DNA of 64,000 nucleotides, taken from contig CAJUAN010000002.1 of assembly GCA_910584715.1 (NCBI GenBank), positions 128,504 to 192,503 on the forward strand. The letters are read 5' to 3'. Positions 33,509 through 44,854 of this stretch are shown here, in pieces. The number at the start of each line of letters is the position of its first letter. Positions within the stretch are counted from its first letter, which is position 1. The position numbers and the translations under genes were made by a program. Under the pieces are notes generated by a model. The model had not been told where the DNA came from. It ran no database searches and saw only the letters and a program-made list of their open reading frames with translations. The stretch comes from an uncultured Oscillospiraceae bacterium. GTDB taxonomy: Bacteria > Bacillota > Clostridia > Oscillospirales > Ruminococcaceae.

Positions 33509-33931
33509 TTATTTTAGCCTGTTCTTACGGTACGCAAGATAAGTCTCCAGAATTATAGTTGCGGCCACCGCGTCCACAACGGCTTTCCGCTTCTTGCCGC
33601 GGACGTTTGTCTCGTTCAGATAATTATGTGCCGTAACCGTGGTGCTGCGCTCGTCCCAAAGCTCCGCGGGAATACCGCTCAGCCCGCTCACAAACTCCGC
33701 GAATTTTTGGCACTTCTCCGCCCGCTCGCCTATGGTGTTGTTCATATTTTTCGGATAGCCGACTACTACCAGTTCGGCTTTTTCCTTTTGAGCAAGCTCC
33801 GCGACTTTTTCCGCGCACCGCTCGAAATTGTACTCGGTTATCACCGTCAGCGGCGAGGCAAGCATTTCGCTTTTGTCGCAGACGGCAATGCCCGTCCTGC
33901 TGTCGCCGAAGTCCACCGACATTATACGCAT
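33509..33931 (-). CDS. ruvX: Putative pre-16S rRNA nuclease / Holliday junction resolvase RuvX (YqgF)
   Basis: A 140-residue RNase H-like protein. MRIMSVDFGDSRTGIAV carries the first catalytic Asp, VVVGYPKNMN the second strand with the conserved G-x-P, LWDERSTTVTA the Glu-Arg-Thr motif, and DAVAATIILETYL the last Asp. It processes the 5' end of pre-16S rRNA in E. coli. It lies 16 bases downstream of the phosphatase-GNAT gene on the same strand. Confidence 0.95.
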   Translation of the reverse strand: MRIMSVDFGDSRTGIAVCDKSEMLASPLTVITEYNFERCAEKVAELAQKEKAELVVVGYPKNMNNTIGERAEKCQKFAEFVSGLSGIPAELWDERSTTVTAHNYLNETNVRGKKRKAVVDAVAATIILETYLAYRKNRLK

Positions 33932-33946
33932 ACATTTCCCACTTTC

Positions 33947-35128
33947 CTATTTTAATTTTTTGTACAAGTACAAATTCAAATCGTCGTCGTTCACGCAAGC
34001 CGAGTAGGGATTGCAGACCTTGTCCCCGTACCACACCCCCGAACCGTCGGGGATATACCCTCTTTTTACGTAAATTCTCTGCGCCGCGCCGTAGCCGCTG
34101 TGGAGACCCACGCCCAAGTACACCGTGTCGGAGTACTCCGCCGCTATCTGCTCGGCAATATCCATTAGCTTTGTGCCCACGCCCATGTTTCGGAATTTTT
34201 CCAGTACGTTAAAGTCCACGATTTCGGGCAGACCCTTGCCCCCAAGCGCGCCGTTCATGCAGTAGGGGTAAACGCTGACGTACCCCGCAGGCTCGCCCTC
34301 GTAATCGGCGGCAATTGAAATCGCTTTACCCGCCGCATTGTCATGCAGACGCATTTCAAGCTTTTCGGGGGACGCGTCCGTCCAGCCCTGCTTTACCTCC
34401 TCGCGGGCGAAAATTTCCGGGTCGGAGCCGCGTAGATTCCTTACCGTGATTTTCCCGAACTCACCGTATAAAACGTCGTCCGGCTCGCTCCACCTTGAAC
34501 GGGACAGCGTGGAAAGCTCATCTGTCAGGTGGTCGTTATTATTTTTGAAGATAATTTTCGGTATGCCGCCCTCGTACTCCACAAGGGACACAGCGGTGTT
34601 GTCCGACCAACCAACGTCCTTTAACGCCGATATCGGCTTGCCCATCGCGTAGCACAAAAAGTTCCGCAAAGCGCAGCCGTGGGACACAACGGCGATAGTC
34701 TTTCCCTCGTTTTCCGCAGCTATTCTGTCCACGGCAGTTTTCATTCGGTCGAAAACCTCGGTCATTTTCTCGCCGTCCGCAATGTAAAAATCCTCCATGC
34801 GGTTCCTCCACAGGTCGTACTCAACGGGGTACAGCTTCGGCAGGTCGGACCACGGTTTGCCCTCCCAAACGCCGCCGTTTATTTCGATAAGCCCCTCGTC
34901 CGTCACAATCGGCAAATTGTGGTACTTATTCACAGCCTCGGCGGTGGACAGAGTCCTTTTCAGCGGACTTGAATATATCGCCTCAATGGGAATACCCTTA
35001 AAATATTCCGCAAGACATTCAAGCTGCTTTTCACCCCGCTCGCTGACCTCGCAGTCGGTGCGCCCTTGGAAAAATTCCCGGACGTTCCCCAAAGCCTCGG
35101 CGTGGCGTACCAAATATAGTTTCGTCAT
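33947..35128 (-). CDS. Fusion of histidine phosphatase and GNAT acetyltransferase
   Basis: A 393-residue protein. Residues 1-205 are a phosphoglycerate-mutase-like phosphatase: LVRHAEALGN at residues 5-14 (catalytic RHxE-like motif, H9), SSPLKRTLSTAEA and SHGCALR with the second catalytic His. Residues about 225-393 are a GNAT domain with VDFNVLEKFRNMGVGTKLMDIAEQ (motif A) and the late GYGAAQRIYVKRGY. No frameshift lies between. The fusion suggests both act on the same or linked metabolites; neither substrate is known. GGAGGG precedes the ATG. Confidence 0.88.
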   Translation of the reverse strand: MTKLYLVRHAEALGNVREFFQGRTDCEVSERGEKQLECLAEYFKGIPIEAIYSSPLKRTLSTAEAVNKYHNLPIVTDEGLIEINGGVWEGKPWSDLPKLYPVEYDLWRNRMEDFYIADGEKMTEVFDRMKTAVDRIAAENEGKTIAVVSHGCALRNFLCYAMGKPISALKDVGWSDNTAVSLVEYEGGIPKIIFKNNNDHLTDELSTLSRSRWSEPDDVLYGEFGKITVRNLRGSDPEIFAREEVKQGWTDASPEKLEMRLHDNAAGKAISIAADYEGEPAGYVSVYPYCMNGALGGKGLPEIVDFNVLEKFRNMGVGTKLMDIAEQIAAEYSDTVYLGVGLHSGYGAAQRIYVKRGYIPDGSGVWYGDKVCNPYSACVNDDDLNLYLYKKLK

Positions 35129-35195
35129 GATATGGTTCCCTCCAAATTCACTTACAGCACTTCCTAAGTGAAACTTATGTAAAACATTTTTTATA

Positions 35196-35930
35196 TTAAT
35201 GGCAGTAAACGACCGCCGTCAAATCGTCGCAGTAGCTTTTTTCCTCCAATGACCGCTCTTTCGCCGTATTTATAAGCATATCGACGCTTTGCCGCAAATT
35301 AACCGCGCTGATATTTTCCGAGATATATCCTGCGCTTAAACAGTCGCTTACACCGTCGCAGCAAAGAGCAATCATGTCTCCTCTTTCAAGACAAATTTCT
35401 TCGTATGAATATTCCGGTACTACCGACGGCATAAAAGTATCAAACATCGACCACATATGCTCGGGAAGCCTGCGCACCGCTTCTTCAAGCTGTTCCTCTG
35501 AAAACAAGCCCATATCTACCAAATTCTGATATTTTTTCTTTGGCTTTGCAATACGGGAAACAGCGTTATTACGTATAAAATACGCGGGCGAGTCACCCGC
35601 TGAGACAACATAAGCATTATCACCGCAAACCGCACATATAACAAGAGTACCGAAAATCAAGCTTTTCCTGCTTCGGGACACTTCTGTAAGCTTGTCGTTT
35701 ATCTCCCAAACCATTTTATCAAGATAATTCCTTGCCGACAGTCCCGACGAGGAAAAGGGATTATTTTTTACCGTTTCGGCGCAAGTCCTTGACATAATGA
35801 CCTTACCCTCCGAACCCGCTCCCGACGCGCCGTCGGAAAGCATGAAAACCTTGTTATCGGGGGAAATGTAAAAGGAATCGCCGTTTACTCCGCTTGTTCC
35901 CACAAGACTGTTTCCATAGCATATTGACAT
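35196..35930 (-). CDS. PP2C-family serine/threonine phosphatase
   Basis: 244 residues from ATG 35930 (GGAGG 8 bases upstream); a longer reading would overlap the next gene. Motifs: GTSGVNGDSFYI, VFMLSDGASGAGSEGKVIMSR (Mg-binding Asp in the SDGxSG motif), VVSAGDSPAYFI, DMIALCCDGVSD and YCDDLTAVVYC at the end. It is a compact, soluble Stp1/PrpC-type phosphatase. No kinase gene is adjacent. It may dephosphorylate Ser/Thr proteins in translation or wall synthesis. Confidence 0.85.
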   Translation of the reverse strand: MSICYGNSLVGTSGVNGDSFYISPDNKVFMLSDGASGAGSEGKVIMSRTCAETVKNNPFSSSGLSARNYLDKMVWEINDKLTEVSRSRKSLIFGTLVICAVCGDNAYVVSAGDSPAYFIRNNAVSRIAKPKKKYQNLVDMGLFSEEQLEEAVRRLPEHMWSMFDTFMPSVVPEYSYEEICLERGDMIALCCDGVSDCLSAGYISENISAVNLRQSVDMLINTAKERSLEEKSYCDDLTAVVYCH

Positions 35931-35995
35931 AATACCGCCTCCAAACAACGGGACAGGAAATTCGTCCCCTGCAATTTCCGAGAAAAATCTACAGT

Positions 35996-36868
35996 TCAAA
36001 TTTCCTTTGCGTCTCTCGGTAATTTTTGTACCTTTTCAAGCCAGAAGCGGCTGTTTTTCGCCATTTCACGGTCGTACTCCTTACACAGCTTTTCCGCGAC
36101 CTTAGGAGCAAACTCGTCCATTAAATCGCACATCTCAAAGACGGATTTCCAAATTTCCGGAATATCCGCGCCGCTGTAGGTACGCAAAAAACGCTGCCAG
36201 ACCTCGGGTTCAAGCCATTTGTACATATACTTCGCGGACTTCCCCACGCTGACGGAAAAATCTGTCTCAAAGCCCACGTACCACGATAAAATTTTCACAA
36301 GGTCGGGGCGCACACACTCGTTTATCATACCGAGGACATAGGGTACCTCCTCCCGCCAGAGTCCCTTTGCCACATTGTTCATGCACCACCAGAAGTTGTT
36401 GCAGGCGGCGTAAAATTCCGCGGCAGACGGCTTTTTCACGCGGTAGTCCTCATCAGTGGACTCGGGGATTTTCGGCAGTATGCCGTCCTTGTCAAGAAGA
36501 ATTTTACACAGCTTGTCGTCCGTTACACGGCAGTTCCAAGTCGGTTCAACGTGGAGGTCGATACGGTTCCCGTCCGCAAGCTGTATGAGCCAGCCGTAGC
36601 ATTTGTCGAAATCCACGTCCCTGCCCACGGACTTGTCCAGCTCGTCGGGACACTGCATATAGAGACGTTCGCCGAAAATATCTATCCAGCTTTTGCCCTC
36701 ATAAAAGGGCTTGTTGGCAGTGACGACGTACACCACATCGTAGTCCTGAAAAATATCGCGGGGAACGTTGGGGTTAGTCCGCGAACCGTTCATATAGACA
36801 GCGCGGATACGATCGTCCGCCTGCGCCGTGCCTATTATCAGATCGTACATTTCTTTTTCGGTACGCAT
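35996..36868 (-). CDS. Aminoglycoside 6-adenylyltransferase-like protein (AadE family)
   Basis: A 290-residue protein matching the ANT(6) family. AVYMNGSRTNPNVPRDIFQDYDVVYVV (about 24-50) is the nucleotidyltransferase core with GSR and DYD metal ligands; RIDLHVEP gives the third acidic residue. The C-terminal region FYAACNNFWWCMNNVAKGLWREE is the helical family signature. The length fits AadE (about 300). Streptomycin adenylylation is the known activity of close relatives, but many chromosomal copies do not give resistance. Confidence 0.9.
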   Translation of the reverse strand: MRTEKEMYDLIIGTAQADDRIRAVYMNGSRTNPNVPRDIFQDYDVVYVVTANKPFYEGKSWIDIFGERLYMQCPDELDKSVGRDVDFDKCYGWLIQLADGNRIDLHVEPTWNCRVTDDKLCKILLDKDGILPKIPESTDEDYRVKKPSAAEFYAACNNFWWCMNNVAKGLWREEVPYVLGMINECVRPDLVKILSWYVGFETDFSVSVGKSAKYMYKWLEPEVWQRFLRTYSGADIPEIWKSVFEMCDLMDEFAPKVAEKLCKEYDREMAKNSRFWLEKVQKLPRDAKEI

Positions 36869-36869
36869 A

Positions 36870-37418
36870 TTATTTGTTCCTTTCCCAAAGCGCGGTCAGT
36901 TCCGCAAGAATTTTATCGAGTTTTTTCCCCGTACCGTTCAGCGAAAAGCTTATGGGCTGATAGCCAAGCTTCATATTAAGCCCGACGGCTTCGCGGGCAA
37001 GACCGCTGAGACGGTAGAGGTACTCCTCGGGACACTCAAGCTCCACCTGAATAAGCTTGTTGTGCTTCATTGTTACCAAATATATCCTTTTCACATCGCT
37101 CCACGGTACAAAGCCAATGTCGCTGCTGTTGTCAGTGATACCGCTTTCGTCCGCGATTATCAGCGGTTTGCCGTTTATGAGACGCTTTGTCAAAACTACC
37201 GCGGCGTACAGGCATACCACTGCGAAGACCGCAAAAAATATCCTTGCCGCCGCTGCGCCGAGAGGCGTTGAAATCAGCAGTTTCATACGCGAACCGCCGT
37301 CCCCGACTTCAAGGTCAAAAACCAGCCAAGCCGTAAAAGCGCAGGCAAAAACCAAACAAATTATGTACAAAAGCAGGGTAGATTTTTTCTGCGCAACAAC
37401 TATTTTTTCATTTTCCAT
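36870..37418 (-). CDS. STM3941-like membrane protein with PH-type domain
   Basis: 182 residues. Two TM helices (about 15-34 and 58-80) are followed by a cytosolic beta-rich domain, GKPLIIADESGITDNSSDIGFVPWSDVKRIYLV, the pattern of the STM3941 family (DUF and PH-like proteins). The role is unknown. It lies one base upstream of the AadE-like gene and 15 bases after the esterase stop, so it is in the same unit. GAAATGGAAAATG gives only a weak ribosome site. Confidence 0.65.
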   Translation of the reverse strand: MENEKIVVAQKKSTLLLYIICLVFACAFTAWLVFDLEVGDGGSRMKLLISTPLGAAAARIFFAVFAVVCLYAAVVLTKRLINGKPLIIADESGITDNSSDIGFVPWSDVKRIYLVTMKHNKLIQVELECPEEYLYRLSGLAREAVGLNMKLGYQPISFSLNGTGKKLDKILAELTALWERNK

Positions 37419-37433
37419 TTCGGCAGCTCCCCA

Positions 37434-38348
37434 TTAATTCTTTTCCGAAACGGACTTTATCCAGCCTGTAACTCCATTTGGCAGACGTTCGTCTGTGGGC
37501 TTGCCGTTATCGAACATCAGATTGTGCTGCACCCAGTTTATCATGCAGTGCTGACCCATTTCCATTCCGTAATCTATTGAGGCAATTCCTCCGTCGCCGT
37601 TGTAGACCCATTCGGGGAAAAAGCAGAGACAGTTTTTCAGGCTTTGCAGCTTTTCCTCGCGGGGAGCTATGCACTCCTCAAAGACCGCCATTTCGTCGTG
37701 TCTGCCGTGGGCGATAAGCAGGTGTACACCGCTTTCGGAGAGCCTGTCAAGAGTCCCGTCGTCGGGCACGTACCCCGAGGCTATGGGTATTGCTCCGTCA
37801 AAATAATTTTCATGATCTTCTAACATTTTCCATGTCATATAGCCGCCCGCAGACGCTCCCATAACAAACTTTTTGCCGATATTTTTCTTGCGGTTCTCGC
37901 ATACGGTATCGAAGATTCCCTTTAACATAGGAGAATAATCGTAATTCTCATCGCCCCATGAACCGACGATACGGCCGTCCTCCAGACGCTTTTCAAAGGC
38001 GAGGGGCACTATCAGAAACGCCCCGCCCATTTCCAGCTGGTACTCGGGGGACGCGTACTGCTCCGCTCCGCAGCACATTATGCACTTGATACCGTCCGTG
38101 GCGTTGCTCATGCCGTGGAGCCACATCAGCACAGGATATTTTCCGTCCGGGTCGGCGCCGTGCTTGACCGGGTCATAGACATAGTAGGTCATGCCCTCGG
38201 GGGAAGCGTACTCATCGAAAAGGTCGAAATAAATTTTGGTCTTGTATGTAACCTCATAGCTGATAAATTCGCCGTCCGTCATAAATTTTGCCCACTCGGG
38301 AACGGCGTTTTTGTTCTGCTGTATCTTGTTGAATTCGGGTAATGGCAT
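37434..38348 (-). CDS. Alpha/beta hydrolase (esterase-type)
   Basis: A 304-residue hydrolase. LMWLHGMSNATDG is the oxyanion loop, FVMGASAGGYMTWKMLEDHEN carries the nucleophile elbow GASAGG, IAHGRHDEMAVF carries the acid and GMEMGQHCMINWVQHNLMF the catalytic His. It is similar to PHB-depolymerase/feruloyl-esterase-like intracellular proteins. There is no signal peptide, so it is cytosolic. GAAAGGAG precedes the ATG. Substrate unknown. Confidence 0.85.
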   Translation of the reverse strand: MPLPEFNKIQQNKNAVPEWAKFMTDGEFISYEVTYKTKIYFDLFDEYASPEGMTYYVYDPVKHGADPDGKYPVLMWLHGMSNATDGIKCIMCCGAEQYASPEYQLEMGGAFLIVPLAFEKRLEDGRIVGSWGDENYDYSPMLKGIFDTVCENRKKNIGKKFVMGASAGGYMTWKMLEDHENYFDGAIPIASGYVPDDGTLDRLSESGVHLLIAHGRHDEMAVFEECIAPREEKLQSLKNCLCFFPEWVYNGDGGIASIDYGMEMGQHCMINWVQHNLMFDNGKPTDERLPNGVTGWIKSVSEKN

Positions 38349-38361
38349 AAAAATTCTCCTT

Positions 38362-38556
38362 TCAAAGCTCGATATCGTTTCCCGTGTCTTTTTTGTACTG
38401 CTCGCGTATAGCCTTTTTTATGTAGGCGTTAAGGCTTTCGGAATTTTTCGCCGCCGCATTATTCAGCAATTCCTTGCTGCCTTTTTTCAGCATCAGACCA
38501 ACACGGTCGTATTTTTCAGCGGCAAAACGGTTTTTGTACTCTGTATTCTGACTCAT
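38362..38556 (-). CDS. Small Arc-like ribbon-helix-helix protein
   Basis: A 64-residue basic protein. The pattern KYDRVGLMLKKGSKELLNNAAAKNSESLNAYIKKAIREQY fits a ribbon-helix-helix fold: a short strand (DRVGLMLKKG), a helix, a turn at NSES, and a second helix. A 14-bp inverted repeat lies just upstream (38585-38632) and is a likely operator. It may repress itself and the divergent DUF6809-like gene. It could also be an orphan antitoxin; no toxin is adjacent. GAGGTAG precedes the ATG. Confidence 0.75.
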   Translation of the reverse strand: MSQNTEYKNRFAAEKYDRVGLMLKKGSKELLNNAAAKNSESLNAYIKKAIREQYKKDTGNDIEL

Positions 38557-38584
38557 ATAACTACCTCACTATTTTTATGCAAAC

Positions 38585-38632
38585 ATCTTACTAAAGATTG
38601 TACAATATGTTAATTTACATCTTTAGTAAGAT
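38585..38632. promoter_or_regulatory. Inverted-repeat operator between the RHH gene and DUF6809-like gene
   Basis: ATCTTACTAAAGAT (38585-38598) and ATCTTTAGTAAGAT (38619-38632) are exact reverse complements 20 bases apart. The right arm lies in the spacer of the plus-strand promoter at 38614-38642, so bound protein would block it. Confidence 0.7.
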
Positions 38633-38642
38633 ATGTTATACT
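38614..38642 (+). promoter_or_regulatory. Promoter of the DUF6809-like gene
   Basis: TTTACA, 17-base spacer, TATACT, overlapping the right operator arm. Confidence 0.65.
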
Positions 38643-38659
38643 AAAATCAATGACCACCC

Positions 38660-38718
38660 CAATTGTAGGGGCGGGGTCATGCGCAAATGGGACGGGAAAC
38701 CCGTCCCCTACAGAATTG
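38660..38718. repeat. Palindromic intergenic repeat, GTAGGGGCGG family, copy 1
   Basis: CAATTGTAGGGGCGGG pairs with CCCGTCCCCTACAGAATTG with small bulges; an inner GGGACGGG..CCCGTCCC hairpin is included. It sits in the 5' leader of the DUF6809-like gene. Confidence 0.7.
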
Positions 38719-38749
38719 TTGTCAAATTATTTTAAAAGGAGCAATCAAA

Positions 38750-38989
38750 ATGGACAACCCCACATTAAAAAGCATTTTCTGGGGAGCCGACTTCCGGCTT
38801 GAATCCGACCCAGATATTGCGGAATTGATAAGGTGTACAAACGGATATCTTAACAAGCTTATAAAAAGAAAACATCTTTCCGATTCCGAAGCCGAGCGCA
38901 TTGGCGAACTTGCCGAGGAGCTCAGCGACGTTTCAAAAGCCGCCGGTTTCGAGCAGGGTTTCCGATTTGCAATAAGCCTGCTTCTGTAA
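38750..38989 (+). CDS. Small DUF6809-like protein
   Basis: 79 residues from ATG 38750, placed by AAAAGGAG 8 bases upstream. The pattern ends ELAEELSDVSKAAGFEQGFRFAISLLL, like the DUF6809 family of small clostridial helical proteins (...FxxGFxxGxxxL). The function is unknown. It has its own operator-controlled promoter and a palindromic repeat in the leader. Confidence 0.65.
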   Translation: MDNPTLKSIFWGADFRLESDPDIAELIRCTNGYLNKLIKRKHLSDSEAERIGELAEELSDVSKAAGFEQGFRFAISLLL

Positions 38990-39020
38990 AATCAGGCGAG
39001 GAAATATCCTCGCCCTGAAA

Positions 39021-39932
39021 TTACCACGGCTTGACCGTACCCACAATTTCCTGCAAGTTGTTCAGACCGTTGTCGCGTACATATTTTTCCAGCCCCTCGA
39101 TGATTTTCACGGGAGCCATGGGGTCGGCAAACAGAGCCGCGCCAATCTGGAACGTGCTTGCGCCCGCCATCATCATTTCCACCGCGTCCTGCCATGTGGA
39201 AATTCCTCCCATGCCGCAGACGGGGATAGACACGGCGTTTGCCACCTGCCACACCATTCTCACCGCCACGGGGAAAACCGCGGGACCGGAGAGTCCCCCC
39301 ACATTATTGTGCAGAATGGGACGGCGGGTCTTAATGTCGATGCGCATACCTAAAAGCGTGTTTATCAGGGAAACCGCGTCCGCGCCCTCTGCTTCGACGG
39401 CTTTGGCGATTTCCGCAATGTTGGTAACATTCGGCGAAAGCTTCATCATCACAGGCTTTTTGGTAGCTGCCCTGACAATTTTTGTTATTTGGGACGCGCC
39501 CTCGCAGGTCACTCCGAAAGCCGCTCCCCCCGCCTTTACGTTGGGGCAGGAAATATTTACCTCTATCATATCAACGTCGGTACCGTTAAGCTTTTCGGCA
39601 ATCTTGCGGTACTCCTCCGCGGTCGAGCCGGCTATGTTGGCAATAATTACCGTGTCCTTGGTTTTAAGGTTAGGCAGCTCTATTTTTATAAAGTGGTCGA
39701 TACCCGGATTTTGCAGTCCCACGCTGTTCAGCATACCGCTTGAAGTTTCCGCTACCCTCGGAGGAAGATTTCCGTTCCGCTTTGTACCGGTCGTGCCCTT
39801 AACGGAAATTCCCCCCAGCGTTGAAAGCGGATAAAAATGCTCAAATTCCCGACCGTAACCGAAGGCTCCCGAAGCCGGGATAAGGGGATTTTTAAAGTCC
39901 ACCCCCGCGAAACGTACAGATAAATTACTCAT
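39021..39932 (-). CDS. pyrD: Dihydroorotate dehydrogenase B, catalytic subunit
   Basis: 303 residues from ATG 39932, which overlaps the pyrK stop by eight bases. The FMN-binding barrel is evident: NPLIPASGAFGYGREF, the NSVGLQNPGIDHF loop, VEVNISCPNVKAGG with catalytic Cys (type 1B has Cys, not Ser), MKLSPNVTNI, VSLINTLLGMRIDIK, GGLSGPAVFPVAVRMVW and GMGGISTWQDAVEMMMAGAS. It oxidises dihydroorotate to orotate and passes electrons through PyrK to NAD+. It is the last gene of the car-pyr block. Confidence 0.96.
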   Translation of the reverse strand: MSNLSVRFAGVDFKNPLIPASGAFGYGREFEHFYPLSTLGGISVKGTTGTKRNGNLPPRVAETSSGMLNSVGLQNPGIDHFIKIELPNLKTKDTVIIANIAGSTAEEYRKIAEKLNGTDVDMIEVNISCPNVKAGGAAFGVTCEGASQITKIVRAATKKPVMMKLSPNVTNIAEIAKAVEAEGADAVSLINTLLGMRIDIKTRRPILHNNVGGLSGPAVFPVAVRMVWQVANAVSIPVCGMGGISTWQDAVEMMMAGASTFQIGAALFADPMAPVKIIEGLEKYVRDNGLNNLQEIVGTVKPW

Positions 39933-40701
39933 CAAAAAGCACCTCCTCCGCGTTGAAAACAGGACCGTCCTTGCAGACATGGGCGTAATACTCCTCGCCG
40001 TTGCGGATAGTGCGGCAGGCGCATACAAGGCAGGCTCCCACGCCGCAGCCCATTCTCTCCTCAAGGGAGACCTGGCATGGAATACCGTTTTCCTTTGCGA
40101 TCTCAATAACGCGCCGCAGCATAACGTTGGGTCCGCAGGCGTAGATAACGTCCGGCTTTTTCGTTTGGAGTACTTCTTTCAAAGCGTCGGTAACAAATCC
40201 CTTTCTGCCCGCCGAGCCGTCGTCGGTGCAGAGTATGGTCTCCGCGCCCGTAGCAGAAAAGTCCTCCTGCAAAATAACGGCGGTGGCGTTCCGAAAGCCG
40301 CTTATGACGGTACCCTTTGTCCCAAATTTTTCGGCAACCGCAAGCATTGGAGGAGTACCTATCCCGCCGCCCACGATAACGGCGGTGTCGTACTGCTCCA
40401 GCTTGAAAGCCCTGCCGCCGAGGGGAGCCACGAGGTCTATCATGCCGCCCTCCGCAAGCTGAGACATGACCTTTGTTCCCTCGCCCCGAACCTCAAAAAT
40501 TATACGAATAGTGCCCTTAGCCTTGTCAATGGAGCAAATGGAAATAGGTCTGCGAAGCATGAAGCTGTCAGCCCTGACGTTGACGAACTGTCCCGCCTTG
40601 GCGACCTCCGCCACCTCGGGGCAGAGTATTGTCAGGTCGTATATTTCCTTTGCCAAGGTCTTTTTGGACAGAATTAAGTAATTGCCTTGTTTGTATCTCA
40701 T
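39925..40701 (-). CDS. pyrK: Dihydroorotate dehydrogenase B, electron transfer subunit
   Basis: 258 residues from ATG 40701 (GGAAGGAG upstream). It has a ferredoxin-reductase-like FAD domain (FMLRRPISICSID, residues about 47-59), the NAD-binding VIVGGGIGTPPMLAVAEK, and a C-terminal [2Fe-2S] motif MGCGVGACLVCACRT (four Cys). It links PyrD to NAD+. It overlaps pyrD, and lies after carB with the palindromic repeat between them. Confidence 0.95.
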   Translation of the reverse strand: MRYKQGNYLILSKKTLAKEIYDLTILCPEVAEVAKAGQFVNVRADSFMLRRPISICSIDKAKGTIRIIFEVRGEGTKVMSQLAEGGMIDLVAPLGGRAFKLEQYDTAVIVGGGIGTPPMLAVAEKFGTKGTVISGFRNATAVILQEDFSATGAETILCTDDGSAGRKGFVTDALKEVLQTKKPDVIYACGPNVMLRRVIEIAKENGIPCQVSLEERMGCGVGACLVCACRTIRNGEEYYAHVCKDGPVFNAEEVLFDE

Positions 40702-40788
40702 AAAAAATCGTTTCTCCTTCCACGGTTTTTTACGTATTAAAATTATTTTTATATTAATATAACCAATATTGCCATAAATACACTTTTG

Positions 40789-40861
40789 GTAGGGGCGGAT
40801 TCCATTTCTGCCCGCATACACAGCATAATATCACATGGGCGGATATGGAATCCGCCCCTAC
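40789..40861. repeat. Palindromic intergenic repeat, GTAGGGGCGG family, copy 2
   Basis: GTAGGGGCGGATTCCA (40789-40804) is the exact reverse complement of TGGAATCCGCCCCTAC (40846-40861); CTGCCCGCAT and ATGGGCGG extend the pairing inward. It lies between carB and pyrK, three bases after the carB stop. MITE-like palindromes of this kind are common between genes in Clostridia. Confidence 0.85.
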
Positions 40862-40863
40862 GT

Positions 40864-44061
<3,198 letters not shown>

Positions 44062-44085
44062 ATCTGTTGCCCTCCTAAATTATTT

Positions 44086-44853
44086 TTACTGTTTTTGTAA
44101 ATCTTCTATTTTAAATTCAGCACAAATATATTTAACAACATTGTCTCTTACAGTAATGCTAATAAAACAATCGTCATCTTCATAAGCCAAATAAATTCTT
44201 TCATTTATTCCGGAATTTACCTCATTTGGACTGCCGTAACATTCTATACATTTATCCAAGCTGTCACCTATGGTTAAATTGGATAAACCCAAATCATAAT
44301 TATGTATTCCGGAGCCTCCAATATATCCGATAACATATATATCATCATAGTCAATCTCTTTGGTATTTGTTGATAATGCGTATATCTGATTATATGTATT
44401 TTCATCGTTAAAATATAAATCAATAGGAAGAAATTTGCCTGTATAATATTTTGTTTTTGACTTTGCTTCACCGTCAAAAAAATCTTTAAATTGAGATTTT
44501 TCAACGCTGTAATCGTCACCCAAAGCTTCAAGAAATTCGTTAAGAGTACACGGAATTGATATAGGAACACCGCCAATTTTAAGGCTATTTTTTAAAATAT
44601 CCTCAATTATATAATCACGTTCCTCGCCCTCCGCTAAAGTTTCAATATTTATTTCGGCGTTTTGCGGCGCGGCTGTGGTTTCCGATTTTGTTTCTGCTTC
44701 GGTTTCCTTTTCTATAACTTCAGGAATTATTGTATTGTTGATTACCGTGCTTGTCTGCTCTTGAACTGTTGGAACATCATTCCTCTGACACCCGACTAAA
44801 CTGCAAACCAAAACCGCCGCAAGTACCGAAAAATATTTTTTTCTTAACGGCAT
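44086..44853 (-). CDS. AT-rich lipoprotein inserted between carA and carB
   Basis: 255 residues. The signal peptide has lipobox LVGC (C22). Next is a Glu/Thr linker (about 30-70), then a domain of about 170 residues with SLKIGGVPISIPCTLNEFLEAL and DSLDKCIECYGSPNEV, resembling small clostridial lipoproteins of unknown function. It begins MPLRK, as carB does, and the first 15 bases are identical in both genes. The carA stop is one base before its ATG region (AACTGAAATG), so it is coupled to carA. Its AT content is well above that of carA/carB. It is likely a late insertion. Confidence 0.8.
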   Translation of the reverse strand: MPLRKKYFSVLAAVLVCSLVGCQRNDVPTVQEQTSTVINNTIIPEVIEKETEAETKSETTAAPQNAEINIETLAEGEERDYIIEDILKNSLKIGGVPISIPCTLNEFLEALGDDYSVEKSQFKDFFDGEAKSKTKYYTGKFLPIDLYFNDENTYNQIYALSTNTKEIDYDDIYVIGYIGGSGIHNYDLGLSNLTIGDSLDKCIECYGSPNEVNSGINERIYLAYEDDDCFISITVRDNVVKYICAEFKIEDLQKQ

Positions 44854-44854
44854 T

